From the NCBI GenBank assembly GCA_039969355.1, contig JBDVOA010000012.1, positions 62,001 through 126,000 on the forward strand: a stretch of 64,000 bases of DNA, in the 5' to 3' direction. Below, piece after piece: positions 53,129 to 62,886 of the stretch (positions are counted from its first letter, which is position 1; each line of letters begins with the position of its first letter). The stretch comes from JL08 sp039969355 (GTDB taxonomy: Bacteria; Pseudomonadota; Alphaproteobacteria; Rhodobacterales; Rhodobacteraceae). The notes under the pieces were generated by a model. It saw nothing but the letters and a program-made list of their open reading frames with translations, had not been told where the DNA came from and made no database searches. A program made the translations under genes and the position numbers.

Positions 53129-53479
53129 TTAATACATGTCCCACTCATCGGAATGCGGCAATTCGCCAATCGCCATCCATGCGGCCCGAATCCGGGCAAC
53201 ACGGGTGTCGCCCCAAGTTCGAAACACCAGATCAAACCCAACATTTGTTATTTCAGTTGCCGACACTTCAGCCCGGATCAGGTTTTCAGTGTCTATGTCC
53301 CAAAGGGAAATCGATGCCTGAACCGACGGTTCAGATCTGAAGGCTTCGGAGAATGTTATGGATTGTCGGCTTTCGCGCGGGCCATTCCCGGTCCACATAG
53401 CACCACCATCCTCGAAATCCGAGAACATGGCAGTCTCGCCCTGATCAATCCCGATCAGATGGTTGCGTAATCGTATCAT
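53129..53479 (-). CDS. H-type lectin domain protein
   Basis: This 116-residue protein, from ATG 53479, has an H-type lectin domain (about 35-112): QSITFSEAFRSEPSVQASISLWDIDTENL and NVGFDLVFRTWGDTRVARIRAAWMAIGE. There is no signal peptide. In animals such domains bind N-acetylgalactosamine. The role here is unknown. It lies downstream of atpC on the same strand, behind a terminator, an arrangement I recall as common in Rhodobacteraceae. The TTG four codons upstream is an unlikely start. Confidence 0.82.
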   Translation of the reverse strand: MIRLRNHLIGIDQGETAMFSDFEDGGAMWTGNGPRESRQSITFSEAFRSEPSVQASISLWDIDTENLIRAEVSATEITNVGFDLVFRTWGDTRVARIRAAWMAIGELPHSDEWDMY

Positions 53480-53546
53480 TTTACCGTTCAATCATTTGTG
53501 CTGATCAGATTAGTCACAAAATCCGACAAAAATTAGCCGTATACAA

Positions 53547-53577
53547 GGAAAAGGCCCGATCCGAACGGATCGAGCCT
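53547..53577 (-). terminator. Rho-independent terminator of the atp operon
   Basis: On the minus strand an 11-base-pair stem (GGCTCGATCCG, TT, CGGATCGGGCC, one G-T pair) is followed by TTTTCC. It starts 35 bases after the atpC stop. Confidence 0.9.
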
Positions 53578-53611
53578 AGAATAGCTTAATCAATAAAGCA
53601 TAGCAGCCTCG

Positions 53612-54010
53612 CTAAACTCCAACCGCGCTGCGCAACTCTGCCAGATCAGCCAACAGCTTGTCAGATGCATCCTTTGCGCCTCCTGACAATCCATTCGCGG
53701 CCTCAGTCGCTTCGGCCACAAAGGCATCAATATCTGACGCTTTCACTTCAGAAACTAGCAGTGCCTTCTCGGCAAGAACAGATGTGCCCGCTGCTGAAAC
53801 TTCAGCGAACCCACCTGTCACGGCGTAATCGGAATCTCCAGATGGTCCGGAAACCGACAGAATACCGGGACGCAGTGTGGTAATCACGGGTGCATGATCC
53901 GCCATGGCGGTCATATCGCCATCCGCGCCGGGAATCTGCACTGAAGTCACCTGAAGCGACGCAAGCAGCCGCTCAGGGGAAACCAGATCAAATTGCATTG
54001 TATCTGCCAT
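53612..54010 (-). CDS. atpC: F1F0 ATP synthase epsilon subunit
   Basis: The epsilon subunit links the F1 central stalk to the c-ring and can inhibit ATP hydrolysis. The 132-residue protein has the conserved start MQFDLVSPERLLASLQ and the beta-sandwich QIPGADGDMTAMADHAPVITTLRPG, then a short C-terminal helix region (about 95-130). It is the last gene of atpHAGDC. Confidence 0.95.
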   Translation of the reverse strand: MADTMQFDLVSPERLLASLQVTSVQIPGADGDMTAMADHAPVITTLRPGILSVSGPSGDSDYAVTGGFAEVSAAGTSVLAEKALLVSEVKASDIDAFVAEATEAANGLSGGAKDASDKLLADLAELRSAVGV

Positions 54011-54024
54011 CAGACAAACTCTCC

Positions 54025-55449
54025 TTAAGCAGCGTCAGCTGCCATTCTTTCGGCTTTTGCGATCACTTCTTCGATGCCACCGACCATGTAGAATGCGCCC
54101 TCTGGCAGGTGATCATATTCACCGGCAACAACCGCTTTGAAAGATGCAATCGTTTCATCCAGCGGAACCTGAACACCGTCAGATCCCGTGAACACTTTTG
54201 CAACGTCAAATGGTTGGCTCAGGAAACGTTCTAGTTTACGGGCACGTGCCACGGCAAGTTTGTCGTCTTCAGACAGTTCATCCATCCCAAGAATGGCAAT
54301 GATGTCTTGCAGCGATTTGTAGCGCTGAAGAACCTGCTGAACGTCCGTAGCAACAGTGTAGTGCTCTTCGCCGATAACCAGCGGGTCCAACAGACGTGAT
54401 GTCGAACCCAGTGGATCCACCGCAGGGTAGATCCCTTTTTCCGAGATCGCGCGATCAAGAACCGTTGTCGCGTCAAGGTGCGCAAACGATGTCGCAGGCG
54501 CCGGGTCAGTAAGGTCATCCGCAGGCACGTAGACCGCCTGAACCGAGGTAATTGAACCGGATTTGGTCGATGAAATCCGCTCCTGCATGGTTCCCATGTC
54601 GGTCGCCAGAGTTGGCTGATAACCCACCGCAGAAGGAATACGACCCAAGAGCGCCGAAACCTCAGAGCCCGCCTGAGTAAAGCGGAAGATGTTGTCCACA
54701 AAGAACAGCACGTCTGAACCGGTGTCGTCGCGGAACTGTTCCGCCAAGGTCAGTCCTGACAAGGCAATCCGCATCCGCGCTCCGGGAGGCTCGTTCATCT
54801 GGCCGTATACCAGCGCAATTTTTGACTCTTCCAAATTGTCGGGAACGATAACACCGGATTCGATCATCTCGTGATAAAGGTCATTACCTTCACGAGTCCG
54901 TTCGCCCACACCCGCAAATACAGACACGCCCGAGTGCACTTTGGCGATGTTGTTGATCAATTCCATGATGAGAACGGTTTTACCCACACCCGCACCACCG
55001 AAGAGGCCAATTTTACCACCCTTGGTGTAAGGTGCCAGAAGGTCAATAACCTTGATACCCGTCACCAGAATCTCGGTTTCTGTGGACTGCTCGGAAAACT
55101 GCGGCGCGTCGCCGTGAATACCGCGAGAGTCTGTCGCGTCAACCGGGCCTTTTTCGTCTACCGGATCGCCGGTGACGTTCATGATACGGCCCAAAGTTGC
55201 GTTTCCAACCGGAACCATGATCGGACCGTCGGTGTCTTCCACGGCCTGCCCGCGTACCAGACCTTCGGTCGCGTCCATCGCGATTGCGCGCACTGTGTTC
55301 TCGCCGAGGTGTTGTGCAACCTCGAGAACAAGTTTCTTGCCATTGTTATCGGTGGTCAGCGCGTTCAGAATCTGAGGCAGATTGTCCTCGAACTGCACAT
55401 CAACAACGGCGCCGATGACTTGGGTCACTTTGCCTTTTGCGTTTGCCAT
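54025..55449 (-). CDS. atpD: F1F0 ATP synthase beta subunit
   Basis: The catalytic subunit of F1. 474 residues. Key motifs: Walker A GGAGVGKTVL, the Walker B region VLFFVDNIFRFTQAGSEVSALLGR, GQMNEPPGARMR, and the catalytic signature PAVDPLGSTSRLLDP. The N-terminus GKVTQVIGAVVDVQF is typical. Fourteen bases before atpC, 18 bases after atpG. Confidence 0.99.
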   Translation of the reverse strand: MANAKGKVTQVIGAVVDVQFEDNLPQILNALTTDNNGKKLVLEVAQHLGENTVRAIAMDATEGLVRGQAVEDTDGPIMVPVGNATLGRIMNVTGDPVDEKGPVDATDSRGIHGDAPQFSEQSTETEILVTGIKVIDLLAPYTKGGKIGLFGGAGVGKTVLIMELINNIAKVHSGVSVFAGVGERTREGNDLYHEMIESGVIVPDNLEESKIALVYGQMNEPPGARMRIALSGLTLAEQFRDDTGSDVLFFVDNIFRFTQAGSEVSALLGRIPSAVGYQPTLATDMGTMQERISSTKSGSITSVQAVYVPADDLTDPAPATSFAHLDATTVLDRAISEKGIYPAVDPLGSTSRLLDPLVIGEEHYTVATDVQQVLQRYKSLQDIIAILGMDELSEDDKLAVARARKLERFLSQPFDVAKVFTGSDGVQVPLDETIASFKAVVAGEYDHLPEGAFYMVGGIEEVIAKAERMAADAA

Positions 55450-55467
55450 GTTTTTGTCTCCGGTTCT

Positions 55468-56343
55468 TTAGAGCGCTTCAGCGCCCGAAATAATTTCGAT
55501 AAGCTCGTTCGTAATCACAGCCTGACGCGAACGGTTGTATTGGATGGTCAGTTTGTCGATCATCTCGCCGGCGTTGCGGGTCGCATTGTCCATTGCAGAC
55601 ATCCGCGCGCCTTGTTCAGACGCTCCGTTTTCCAGCAAAGCAGCGAAAAACTGCGTTGTGACACCGCGTGGCAGAAGATCGGCCAAGACCGCCTCTTCAT
55701 CTGGTTCGTAGTCAAAGACCGTGCTGGTTGTGTCTGCGCCAGCATCTTCGAATGTAGCAGGAATGATCTGCTGCGCGGTTGGGTCTTGTGTGACAACGTT
55801 GACGAATTTTGAATAAAAGATTGTCGCAACGTCGAAATCGCCTGCGTCAAAGCGTGCCAGAACATCCTTAGCAACGCCTTGGGCATCGGAATATCCAACG
55901 CGTTTCACTTCAGTAAGATCAACATGGCCAACAAACATATGGCCGTACTCGCGTTTGATCGCATCCCGACCCTTTTTGCCAACCGTCAAGATCTTCACCG
56001 TCCTGCCGGAAGCAATCAACTTTTCCGCATGCGCACGTGCAAGTTTGGAAATGTTCGAGTTGAACCCCCCGCACAAGCCACGTTCCGCCGTCATGACGAC
56101 CAGAAGATGGACCTGATCGCTACCCGTACCGCTGAGCAGCTTGGGAGCGGAATCAGACCCACCAGATGCCGCAGCCAACCCGCCCAGAACAGCATTGAAC
56201 CGCTCTGTGTAAGGACGTGACTGTTCGGCGCTTTCCTGCGCGCGGCGAAGTTTCGCCGCGGCAACCATTTGCATGGCTTTCGTGATCTTACGGGTGTTTT
56301 TGACACTCGCGATCCTGTTTTTTAGGTCCTTGAGATTTGCCAT
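55468..56343 (-). CDS. atpG: F1F0 ATP synthase gamma subunit
   Basis: The central rotor shaft of F1. 291 residues. The N-terminal ANLKDLKNRIASVKNTRKITKAMQMVAAAKLRRAQ and the C-terminal RMSAMDNATRNAGEMIDKLTIQYNRSRQAVITNELIEIISGAEAL form the coiled coil. The Rossmann-like middle contains ERGLCGGFNSNI. It lies between atpA (12 bases upstream) and atpD. Confidence 0.98.
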   Translation of the reverse strand: MANLKDLKNRIASVKNTRKITKAMQMVAAAKLRRAQESAEQSRPYTERFNAVLGGLAAASGGSDSAPKLLSGTGSDQVHLLVVMTAERGLCGGFNSNISKLARAHAEKLIASGRTVKILTVGKKGRDAIKREYGHMFVGHVDLTEVKRVGYSDAQGVAKDVLARFDAGDFDVATIFYSKFVNVVTQDPTAQQIIPATFEDAGADTTSTVFDYEPDEEAVLADLLPRGVTTQFFAALLENGASEQGARMSAMDNATRNAGEMIDKLTIQYNRSRQAVITNELIEIISGAEAL

Positions 56344-56355
56344 CTGTCAGGCCCC

Positions 56356-57894
56356 TTACGCGAAGTCAGCGGCGAATTCGTCGAGAGCTGCTTTGATTTT
56401 GTCCTCGGCGTCGCCTTTGATCTTGGGATCTTCATCGGTGATGAATTTCAGCAGATCAGCATGTTTGCTGCGCAGGTGTGCCAGCAGACCTGCCTCGAAA
56501 CGACCGACTTCTCCGACGCCAATCTTGTCGAGGTACCCATTTGTACCTGCAAAGATCACACAAACGATCTCTGCGTTGGTCAGTGGTGAATACTGCGGCT
56601 GCTTCATGAGTTCAGTCAAACGCGCACCACGGTTCAGCAATTGCTGAGTAGAGGCATCAAGGTCCGACCCAAACTGCGCAAAGGCCGCCATTTCGCGATA
56701 CTGAGCCAGTTCCAGTTTCACCGGACCGGCAACCGATTTCATTGCGTTTGTTTGCGCGGACGACCCAACACGGGAAACCGACAGGCCTGTGTTCACAGCA
56801 GGGCGGATGCCTTGGTAGAAAAGCTCTGTCTCAAGGAAAATCTGACCATCGGTGATCGAAATCACGTTTGTCGGAATAAACGCTGACACGTCCCCGCCTT
56901 GGGTTTCAATAACCGGCAGTGCGGTCAAAGAGCCTGCGCCGAAATCTTCATTCAGTTTGGCTGAACGTTCCAGAAGGCGGGAGTGCAGATAGAAAACGTC
57001 ACCGGGATAGGCTTCACGACCGGGTGGACGGCGCAGCAGCAGCGACATCTGACGATAGGCAACAGCTTGCTTGGAAAGGTCATCATAGATGATCAGCGCA
57101 TGGCGGCCATTGTCGCGGAAATGTTCTGCCATTGCTGTCGCTGCGTAAGGCGCGAGGAACTGCAATGGTGCTGGCTCGGACGCGGTGGCGGCCACAACTA
57201 TTGAATAGTCCATCGCGCCATTTTCTTCGAGCTTTTTGACAAGCTGGGCAACAGTGGAGCGCTTTTGACCGATTGCTACGTAAACACAGTAGAGCTTTTT
57301 ACTCTCATCGTCGCCCGCGGCTTCGTTGTAGGACCTCTGGTTTAGAATGGCGTCCAGCGCCACAGCCGTTTTACCGGTTTGGCGGTCGCCGATGATCAAT
57401 TCGCGCTGGCCACGTCCAATCGGGATCATCGCGTCAACTGACTTCAGGCCAGTTGCCATCGGTTCGTGAACCGACTTACGGGGAATAATACCGGGCGCTT
57501 TCACATCAGCAACGCCGCGCTTTTTTGTTTTGATTGGACCTTTGCCATCAATCGGATTGCCCAGACCGTCAACAACACGACCCAGCAACTCATCGCCAAC
57601 AGGGACGTCCACGATCGAATTGGTACGTTTGACAGTGTCGCCTTCTTTGATGTCCCGGTCGGACCCGAAGATAACGATACCAACGTTGTCTGATTCGAGG
57701 TTCAGGGCCATACCCTGAATGCCACCGGGAAATTCGACCATTTCACCGGCTTGCACATTATCAAGGCCGTAAACGCGGGCAATCCCGTCACCAACGCTCA
57801 ACACGCGGCCAACTTCGGCCACTTCAGCTTCTTGACCAAAGTTTTTGATCTGGTCTTTCAGGATTGCAGAAATTTCTGCTGCTTGGATACCCAT
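56356..57894 (-). CDS. atpA: F1F0 ATP synthase alpha subunit
   Basis: The non-catalytic nucleotide-binding subunit of F1. 512 residues. N-terminal IQAAEISAILKDQIKNFG, Walker A GDRQTGKTAVALDAI, and the signature PAVNTGLSVSRVGSSAQ. C-terminal helices end in DEFAADFA. The atpH stop is directly adjacent, with no gap. Confidence 0.99.
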   Translation of the reverse strand: MGIQAAEISAILKDQIKNFGQEAEVAEVGRVLSVGDGIARVYGLDNVQAGEMVEFPGGIQGMALNLESDNVGIVIFGSDRDIKEGDTVKRTNSIVDVPVGDELLGRVVDGLGNPIDGKGPIKTKKRGVADVKAPGIIPRKSVHEPMATGLKSVDAMIPIGRGQRELIIGDRQTGKTAVALDAILNQRSYNEAAGDDESKKLYCVYVAIGQKRSTVAQLVKKLEENGAMDYSIVVAATASEPAPLQFLAPYAATAMAEHFRDNGRHALIIYDDLSKQAVAYRQMSLLLRRPPGREAYPGDVFYLHSRLLERSAKLNEDFGAGSLTALPVIETQGGDVSAFIPTNVISITDGQIFLETELFYQGIRPAVNTGLSVSRVGSSAQTNAMKSVAGPVKLELAQYREMAAFAQFGSDLDASTQQLLNRGARLTELMKQPQYSPLTNAEIVCVIFAGTNGYLDKIGVGEVGRFEAGLLAHLRSKHADLLKFITDEDPKIKGDAEDKIKAALDEFAADFA

Positions 57895-58455
57895 TTATCC
57901 GACCTCTTTCATTGAATTCTGGAGGGAGTTCAGTTTCGAACGGATCGACGTATCGATCATTTTCGAACCTACTTTGACGACAAGACCGCCGATGAGACTT
58001 TCATCGACAGTCGCATTGATTGTTACGGTTTTGCCAAATTGCGCCTTCAGCGTTTTGGCAAGTTTGTCTGTTTGTGCTTTGGTCAGAGCTTTCGCACTTG
58101 TGACATCCGCGCCCACTTCGCCTTTGCTTTCGGCGATGAGGTCGCGCAGCGTCTGTACCAGTTGTGGCAACACAAAAAGGCGGCGTTTCTGCCCCATCAC
58201 AGCAAGGGTGTTGGACATCAGTTCCGACAGCGCCATTTTTTTGGCGATCCCGGCGATGGCATTGGTCTGTTCTTTGCGTGTATAGATCGGTGAATTGATC
58301 AGGGCGTCAAAATCGTCGCTGTCCGTCAACGCTTGGTTCAGCGCGTCCAAATCTTTTTCAATCTTTGGTACGGATTTGGCCTCGGTGGCCAATTCAAAAA
58401 TGGCTGACGCATATCGAGATGCGATGCTGGTTGAAATCGAAGCTGGTTCAGACAC
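57895..58455 (-). CDS. atpH: F1F0 ATP synthase delta subunit
   Basis: Delta ties F1 to the peripheral stalk. A GTG start at 58455 is chosen: GGAAGG lies 6 bases upstream and gives 186 residues, starting SEPASISTSIASRYASAIFELA. The longer frame upstream has no features of the family. Other motifs: KMALSELMSNTLAVMGQKRRL, and the C-terminal VDESLIGGLVVKVGSKMIDTSIRSKLNSL. First gene of the F1 operon. F0 genes are elsewhere, as is usual in this family. Confidence 0.95.
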   Translation of the reverse strand: MSEPASISTSIASRYASAIFELATEAKSVPKIEKDLDALNQALTDSDDFDALINSPIYTRKEQTNAIAGIAKKMALSELMSNTLAVMGQKRRLFVLPQLVQTLRDLIAESKGEVGADVTSAKALTKAQTDKLAKTLKAQFGKTVTINATVDESLIGGLVVKVGSKMIDTSIRSKLNSLQNSMKEVG

Positions 58456-58776
58456 GTGCACCCTTCCGGCAACTGGACCCGGTCCGCACGTCACACTGCG
58501 CAGTCCGAGAAGGTTAGCGCGCTCTGATACCCACCAAAGCGTCAAAATCAGCGTGGATGTAGCAGAGCCATCCACACCTCGCAACAAAGTATTGTGATTA
58601 GCGCGATTCCAGATTTCCCTTATAAAAAAGGGCTTTCTGCAGACTGCGACCCTTTGCCCGCCGGAAACTAAGATTTTTTTCCAGTCGTAAGTGACCGGAT
58701 TCGCTGTTTTCTGGCACTCCCAGCGATCTGTGCGGCAGTTGACACTCACACTCCGCGATCATGCCTCACCTATCAA
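58456..58776. other. 321-base atp operon upstream region
   Basis: It holds the promoter and leader of atpHAGDC on the minus strand and the end of the methyltransferase transcript. A short CCCTT-TTTTAT-AAGGG hairpin lies near 58617-58632. I cannot assign a promoter with confidence. The open frame through it lacks protein features. Confidence 0.5.
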
Positions 58777-59523
58777 TCACACCGGCTTCGGGGCTCTTTC
58801 CTTCATACCTTCCAGAACGCCAAGCGCGTTGCGCGCAGTATCGCGAATTGGTGTGCCAGTGGGAGAATGTACGCGTTTTGAGACCTCAACCATCAACACT
58901 CCCCCGGCAATTACAGTCGGTGCCTTACGTCCAATCTGCTCGGAAACTTCAGCCATCTTGCGCCAGAACCGTCGAGCGGATGGTGGTTGATAGAGCGCTG
59001 CACCATGCAATTCCGGCAAAAAGTGATGTTTCTTCAACTGAGTTTCGAGTTGGCCACGGGTATAAGGTCGGCCAAATCCAAAAGGCGTATCGTCCGTCCG
59101 CGACCACAGACCGGCCCTGTTTGGAACAATAAACAGGGCTTTGCCTCCTGGCCCAAGCGCGCGCCAGCTTTCCTCTAACAACTCGGATGCGCGTTCGGAT
59201 GTTTCCAACCCGTGCAGCACGATCAGTTTATCTACATGGCCTGTTTCAATTGGCCACATGGTTTCCTCGGTCAATACCGAGACATTGGGTTGGTTGGCGG
59301 GCCACGCCATCACGCCCTGCGGGGCAGGCATCAGGGCGATGACCCGCCGCGCGTCTTCTAAATACGGCCGCAGCAACGGTGCTGCAAAACCAAATCCGAC
59401 AACGGTCTGACCCTTGGCCTCAGGCCAAAACTCTAGCAGCCGCTCCCGCACGGCCTTTTGCGCAGCGCGCCCGAGCGCGCTGCGGTAGTAGAAATTTCGT
59501 AGGTCTTGTACATCAAGATGCAT
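58777..59523 (-). CDS. SAM-dependent methyltransferase
   Basis: A start at ATG 59523 gives 248 residues. Class I features are weak but present: a glycine-rich SAM region VVGFGFAAPLLRPYLEDARRVIALMP, DKLIVLHGLETSERASELLEESWRALGPGGKALFIVPN (the methyltransferase-11 pattern) and GRPYTRGQLETQLKKHHF. The substrate is unknown. It is divergent from gloB, with 61 bases between, an arrangement that recurs in Rhodobacteraceae. Confidence 0.87.
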   Translation of the reverse strand: MHLDVQDLRNFYYRSALGRAAQKAVRERLLEFWPEAKGQTVVGFGFAAPLLRPYLEDARRVIALMPAPQGVMAWPANQPNVSVLTEETMWPIETGHVDKLIVLHGLETSERASELLEESWRALGPGGKALFIVPNRAGLWSRTDDTPFGFGRPYTRGQLETQLKKHHFLPELHGAALYQPPSARRFWRKMAEVSEQIGRKAPTVIAGGVLMVEVSKRVHSPTGTPIRDTARNALGVLEGMKERAPKPV

Positions 59524-59584
59524 TGCGGCTCCGAGCGGGATCGGCCAGTTTGAGTGCAATGTAACAACGAAAGAGCGAAACACC

Positions 59585-60352
59585 ATGCCTCTTGAGATCA
59601 TTACGATACCCTGTTTGCAGGATAACTATGCATACCTCGCCCATGACTCTGCGAGCGGTGCCACAGCCGTGGTAGACATCCCGGACGCTGCGCCCCTACT
59701 CGCGGAGCTATCAAACCGGAACTGGACGCTTTCTCACGTTCTCATCACTCATCACCATGATGATCACATTCAGGGATTGGCGGCTTTGCTGGCGAAGTTC
59801 CCTGCAAAAGTTTTCGGCGCGAAAGCAGACGCTCACCGGCTGCCCCACTTAGATGTTGCCTTAACCGAAGGCGATACGATCCAAATTGGCACTGACACTG
59901 GTCATGTCATCGATGTGTCTGGCCACACGAAGGGCCACATTGCTTTTCACTTCCCCAAATCGGACGCTGTTTTTACCGCTGACAGTCTGATGGCACTCGG
60001 ATGCGGGCGATTGTTTGAAGGAACGGGTGCACAGATGTGGTCCAGCTTGTCCAAGTTGGCTGCGCTGCCTACCGACACCATTGTGTATTCAGGGCACGAA
60101 TATACTGCCGCTAACGCCAAATTCGCCTTGACCATTGAACCAGACAATCCCGATCTTATATCGAGGTCAGAACAAATAACTGCGGCACGTTCCACCCAAA
60201 CCCCCACAGTACCCTCGCGACTATCACTGGAACTTGCGACCAATCCGTTCCTGCGTGCCGCCATTCCTTCCGTTCAATCCAATGTGGGTATGAGTGGAGC
60301 CGATCCGGCGGAAGTATTCACCGAGATCAGGGCACGAAAAGACCGATTCTGA
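59585..60352 (+). CDS. gloB: hydroxyacylglutathione hydrolase (glyoxalase II)
   Basis: GloB hydrolyses S-lactoylglutathione to lactate and glutathione, completing methylglyoxal detoxification. The 255-residue protein has the metallo-beta-lactamase zinc motif THHHDDHIQG at about residue 56, HTKGHIAFHF, GDSLMALGCGRLFEGT-type (here ADSLMALGCGRLFEG) and SGHEYTAANAKFA. The C-terminal substrate-binding domain is complete. Confidence 0.96.
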   Translation: MPLEIITIPCLQDNYAYLAHDSASGATAVVDIPDAAPLLAELSNRNWTLSHVLITHHHDDHIQGLAALLAKFPAKVFGAKADAHRLPHLDVALTEGDTIQIGTDTGHVIDVSGHTKGHIAFHFPKSDAVFTADSLMALGCGRLFEGTGAQMWSSLSKLAALPTDTIVYSGHEYTAANAKFALTIEPDNPDLISRSEQITAARSTQTPTVPSRLSLELATNPFLRAAIPSVQSNVGMSGADPAEVFTEIRARKDRF

Positions 60353-60535
60353 AACCACTTTGACGCACACAAATGCCGCAATCACGTGATTTGTTACCAC
60401 CAAATCAAAGAAAAAACTTGAAGACGGGGCCGGATCAACCAAACTCTAATACTATGAGGCCAAGGTAGGTATTGGGGCTCTGCCAACAAGAAGCCGGACC
60501 CGACTAAGACAAGACCCAGTAAAGAGGAGCACAAG

Positions 60536-62857
60536 GTGCCTTCATTTTCGAATACACTTGAGCAGGCTATCCATTCCGCTTTGGCCCTCGCTAATGCGCG
60601 CAGACACGAATTCGCAACGCTGGAGCATCTACTCCTTGCCTTGCTGGATGAGCCAGATGCAACGCGGGTGATGAAAGCCTGCAGTGTCGATATCGACGAA
60701 CTTCGGACCACGCTGAATGAATTTGTCGACGAAGACCTTTCCAATCTTGTGACTCAGATCGACGGGTCCGAGGCTGTGCCTACAGCCGCGTTCCAACGTG
60801 TCATTCAACGCGCTGCCATTCATGTGCAGTCCTCGGGGCGCACAGAAGTGACTGGTGCAAACGTACTCGTCGCAATTTTTGCAGAGCGGGAAAGCAATGC
60901 GGCCTACTTCCTGCAGGAACAGGATATGACGCGTTATGATGCCGTCAATTTCATTGCTCACGGCGTGGCGAAAGACCCCGCTTTTGGTGAGGCGCGACCT
61001 GTTTCTGGTGCCCCGGAGGTCGAAGAAGAAGCGCAAGGTGTGACCGAAGGTGAGCAAAAAGAGAGCGCATTATCGAAGTATTGCGTCGATCTGAATGAAA
61101 AGTCCCGCGAGGGAGATATTGACCCACTGATTGGCCGCAATGCTGAGGTCGAGCGCTGCATTCAGGTTCTATGTCGCCGTCGCAAGAATAATCCGCTGCT
61201 GGTAGGCGACCCTGGTGTCGGCAAAACAGCCATTGCAGAGGGTTTGGCGCGCAAAATTGTTTCCGGCGAGACACCCGAGATTCTGGCGAATGCGACGATC
61301 TATTCGCTTGATATGGGGGCACTACTCGCTGGCACTCGTTATCGCGGTGATTTTGAAGAGCGGCTGAAAGCTGTAGTGACAGAACTGGAGGACCACGAGG
61401 ATGCGGTCCTGTTTATCGACGAAATTCACACTGTAATTGGCGCCGGTGCGACTTCTGGCGGTGCCATGGATGCATCGAATTTGCTCAAACCTGCATTGCA
61501 GGGCGGCAAACTGCGTACCATGGGCTCAACCACTTACAAGGAATTCCGCCAGCACTTCGAAAAGGACCGCGCGCTCAGCCGCCGGTTCCAGAAAATCGAC
61601 GTCGTGGAGCCTTCAGTCGGGGACGCTGTGAAAATCCTCAAAGGTCTAAAACCCTATTTTGAGGATCACCATGATGTCAAATACACGGCAGACGCGATCA
61701 AGTCTTCGGTCGAATTAGCGTCACGTTATATTAATGACCGCAAGTTGCCCGACAGTGCCATCGACGTAATCGATGAGGCTGGAGCCGCCCAGCATCTGGT
61801 GGTCGCTGCAAAACGACGCAAGACGATTGGTACGAAAGAGATCGAGAATGTCGTAGCCAAGATTGCGCGCATCCCACCGAAAAACGTTTCAAAAGACGAC
61901 GCTGCAGTATTGAAAGATCTTGAGGCATCGCTCAAGCGCGTAGTTTTTGGTCAGGACAAGGCGATCGACGCCCTTTCTTCTGCAATCAAACTGGCACGTG
62001 CCGGCCTTCGGGAACCGGAAAAACCCATCGGAAACTACCTTTTTGCCGGGCCTACCGGTGTGGGTAAGACCGAGGTGGCTAAGCAATTGGCTGATGTGCT
62101 GGGCGTTGAACTTTTACGTTTCGATATGTCCGAATACATGGAGAAGCATGCCGTATCCCGCCTGATTGGTGCACCTCCGGGCTATGTCGGTTTTGATCAG
62201 GGCGGTATGCTGACAGATGGTGTTGATCAACACCCACATTGCGTCCTGCTTCTGGACGAAATGGAAAAGGCGCATCAGGATGTCTATAATATACTGTTGC
62301 AGGTTATGGATCACGGCAAACTGACCGATCACAATGGTCGGACCGTTGATTTCCGCAACGTGGTTCTGATTATGACGTCAAATGCGGGTGCCGCTGAAAT
62401 GGCCAAAGAGGCGATCGGATTTGGCCGTGACCGACGCACAGGTGAAGACACCGCTGCGATTGAACGGACGTTCACACCTGAATTCCGGAACCGTCTGGAT
62501 GCGGTAATCAGCTTTGCGCCGCTGCCCAAGGATGTAATCCTTCAGGTGGTCGAGAAATTCGTGCTTCAGCTTGAGGCGCAGTTGCTGGACCGCAATGTAC
62601 ATATCGAGCTTACCAGACCCGCCGCAGAATGGTTGGCGGATAAAGGGTATGACGACAAAATGGGTGCCCGTCCGTTGGGTCGCGTCATTCAGGAGCACAT
62701 CAAAAAACCGCTGGCCGAAGAACTGCTGTTTGGCAAGCTTGCCAAAGGTGGGCTGGTTAAGGTGGGCCTGAAAGACGGGAATCTGAACCTGACAATAGAA
62801 GGGCCGGAGAATCCGCGCTTGTCGGGAAACAAACCGCCTCTGCTTACGGCAGAGTAG
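60536..62857 (+). CDS. clpA: ATP-dependent Clp protease ATP-binding subunit ClpA
   Basis: ClpA unfolds substrates and feeds them to ClpP. The GTG at 60536 follows GAGGAGCACAAG and gives 773 residues. An N-terminal Clp_N repeat region (1-140) precedes two AAA+ modules: Walker A GDPGVGKT at 224-231 and GPTGVGKT at 505-512. The loop typical for ClpP binding lies in the second module. No clpS gene is adjacent; gloB lies upstream instead. The C-terminal tail is Pro-rich. Confidence 0.97.
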   Translation: MPSFSNTLEQAIHSALALANARRHEFATLEHLLLALLDEPDATRVMKACSVDIDELRTTLNEFVDEDLSNLVTQIDGSEAVPTAAFQRVIQRAAIHVQSSGRTEVTGANVLVAIFAERESNAAYFLQEQDMTRYDAVNFIAHGVAKDPAFGEARPVSGAPEVEEEAQGVTEGEQKESALSKYCVDLNEKSREGDIDPLIGRNAEVERCIQVLCRRRKNNPLLVGDPGVGKTAIAEGLARKIVSGETPEILANATIYSLDMGALLAGTRYRGDFEERLKAVVTELEDHEDAVLFIDEIHTVIGAGATSGGAMDASNLLKPALQGGKLRTMGSTTYKEFRQHFEKDRALSRRFQKIDVVEPSVGDAVKILKGLKPYFEDHHDVKYTADAIKSSVELASRYINDRKLPDSAIDVIDEAGAAQHLVVAAKRRKTIGTKEIENVVAKIARIPPKNVSKDDAAVLKDLEASLKRVVFGQDKAIDALSSAIKLARAGLREPEKPIGNYLFAGPTGVGKTEVAKQLADVLGVELLRFDMSEYMEKHAVSRLIGAPPGYVGFDQGGMLTDGVDQHPHCVLLLDEMEKAHQDVYNILLQVMDHGKLTDHNGRTVDFRNVVLIMTSNAGAAEMAKEAIGFGRDRRTGEDTAAIERTFTPEFRNRLDAVISFAPLPKDVILQVVEKFVLQLEAQLLDRNVHIELTRPAAEWLADKGYDDKMGARPLGRVIQEHIKKPLAEELLFGKLAKGGLVKVGLKDGNLNLTIEGPENPRLSGNKPPLLTAE

Positions 62858-62886
62858 TCAAACCCGATCATATGGCTTCATTTAGA

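Noticed and set aside
54871..55812. 313-codon open frame antisense to atpD and atpG
   Set aside because: Same reason: it mirrors the codon bias of atpD and has no domain features or ribosome binding site.
60417..60445. CTTGAAG followed by CCAAACTC as a possible RpoH promoter of clpA
   Set aside because: The -35 half matches, but the -10 half matches CCCCATAT at only three of eight positions.
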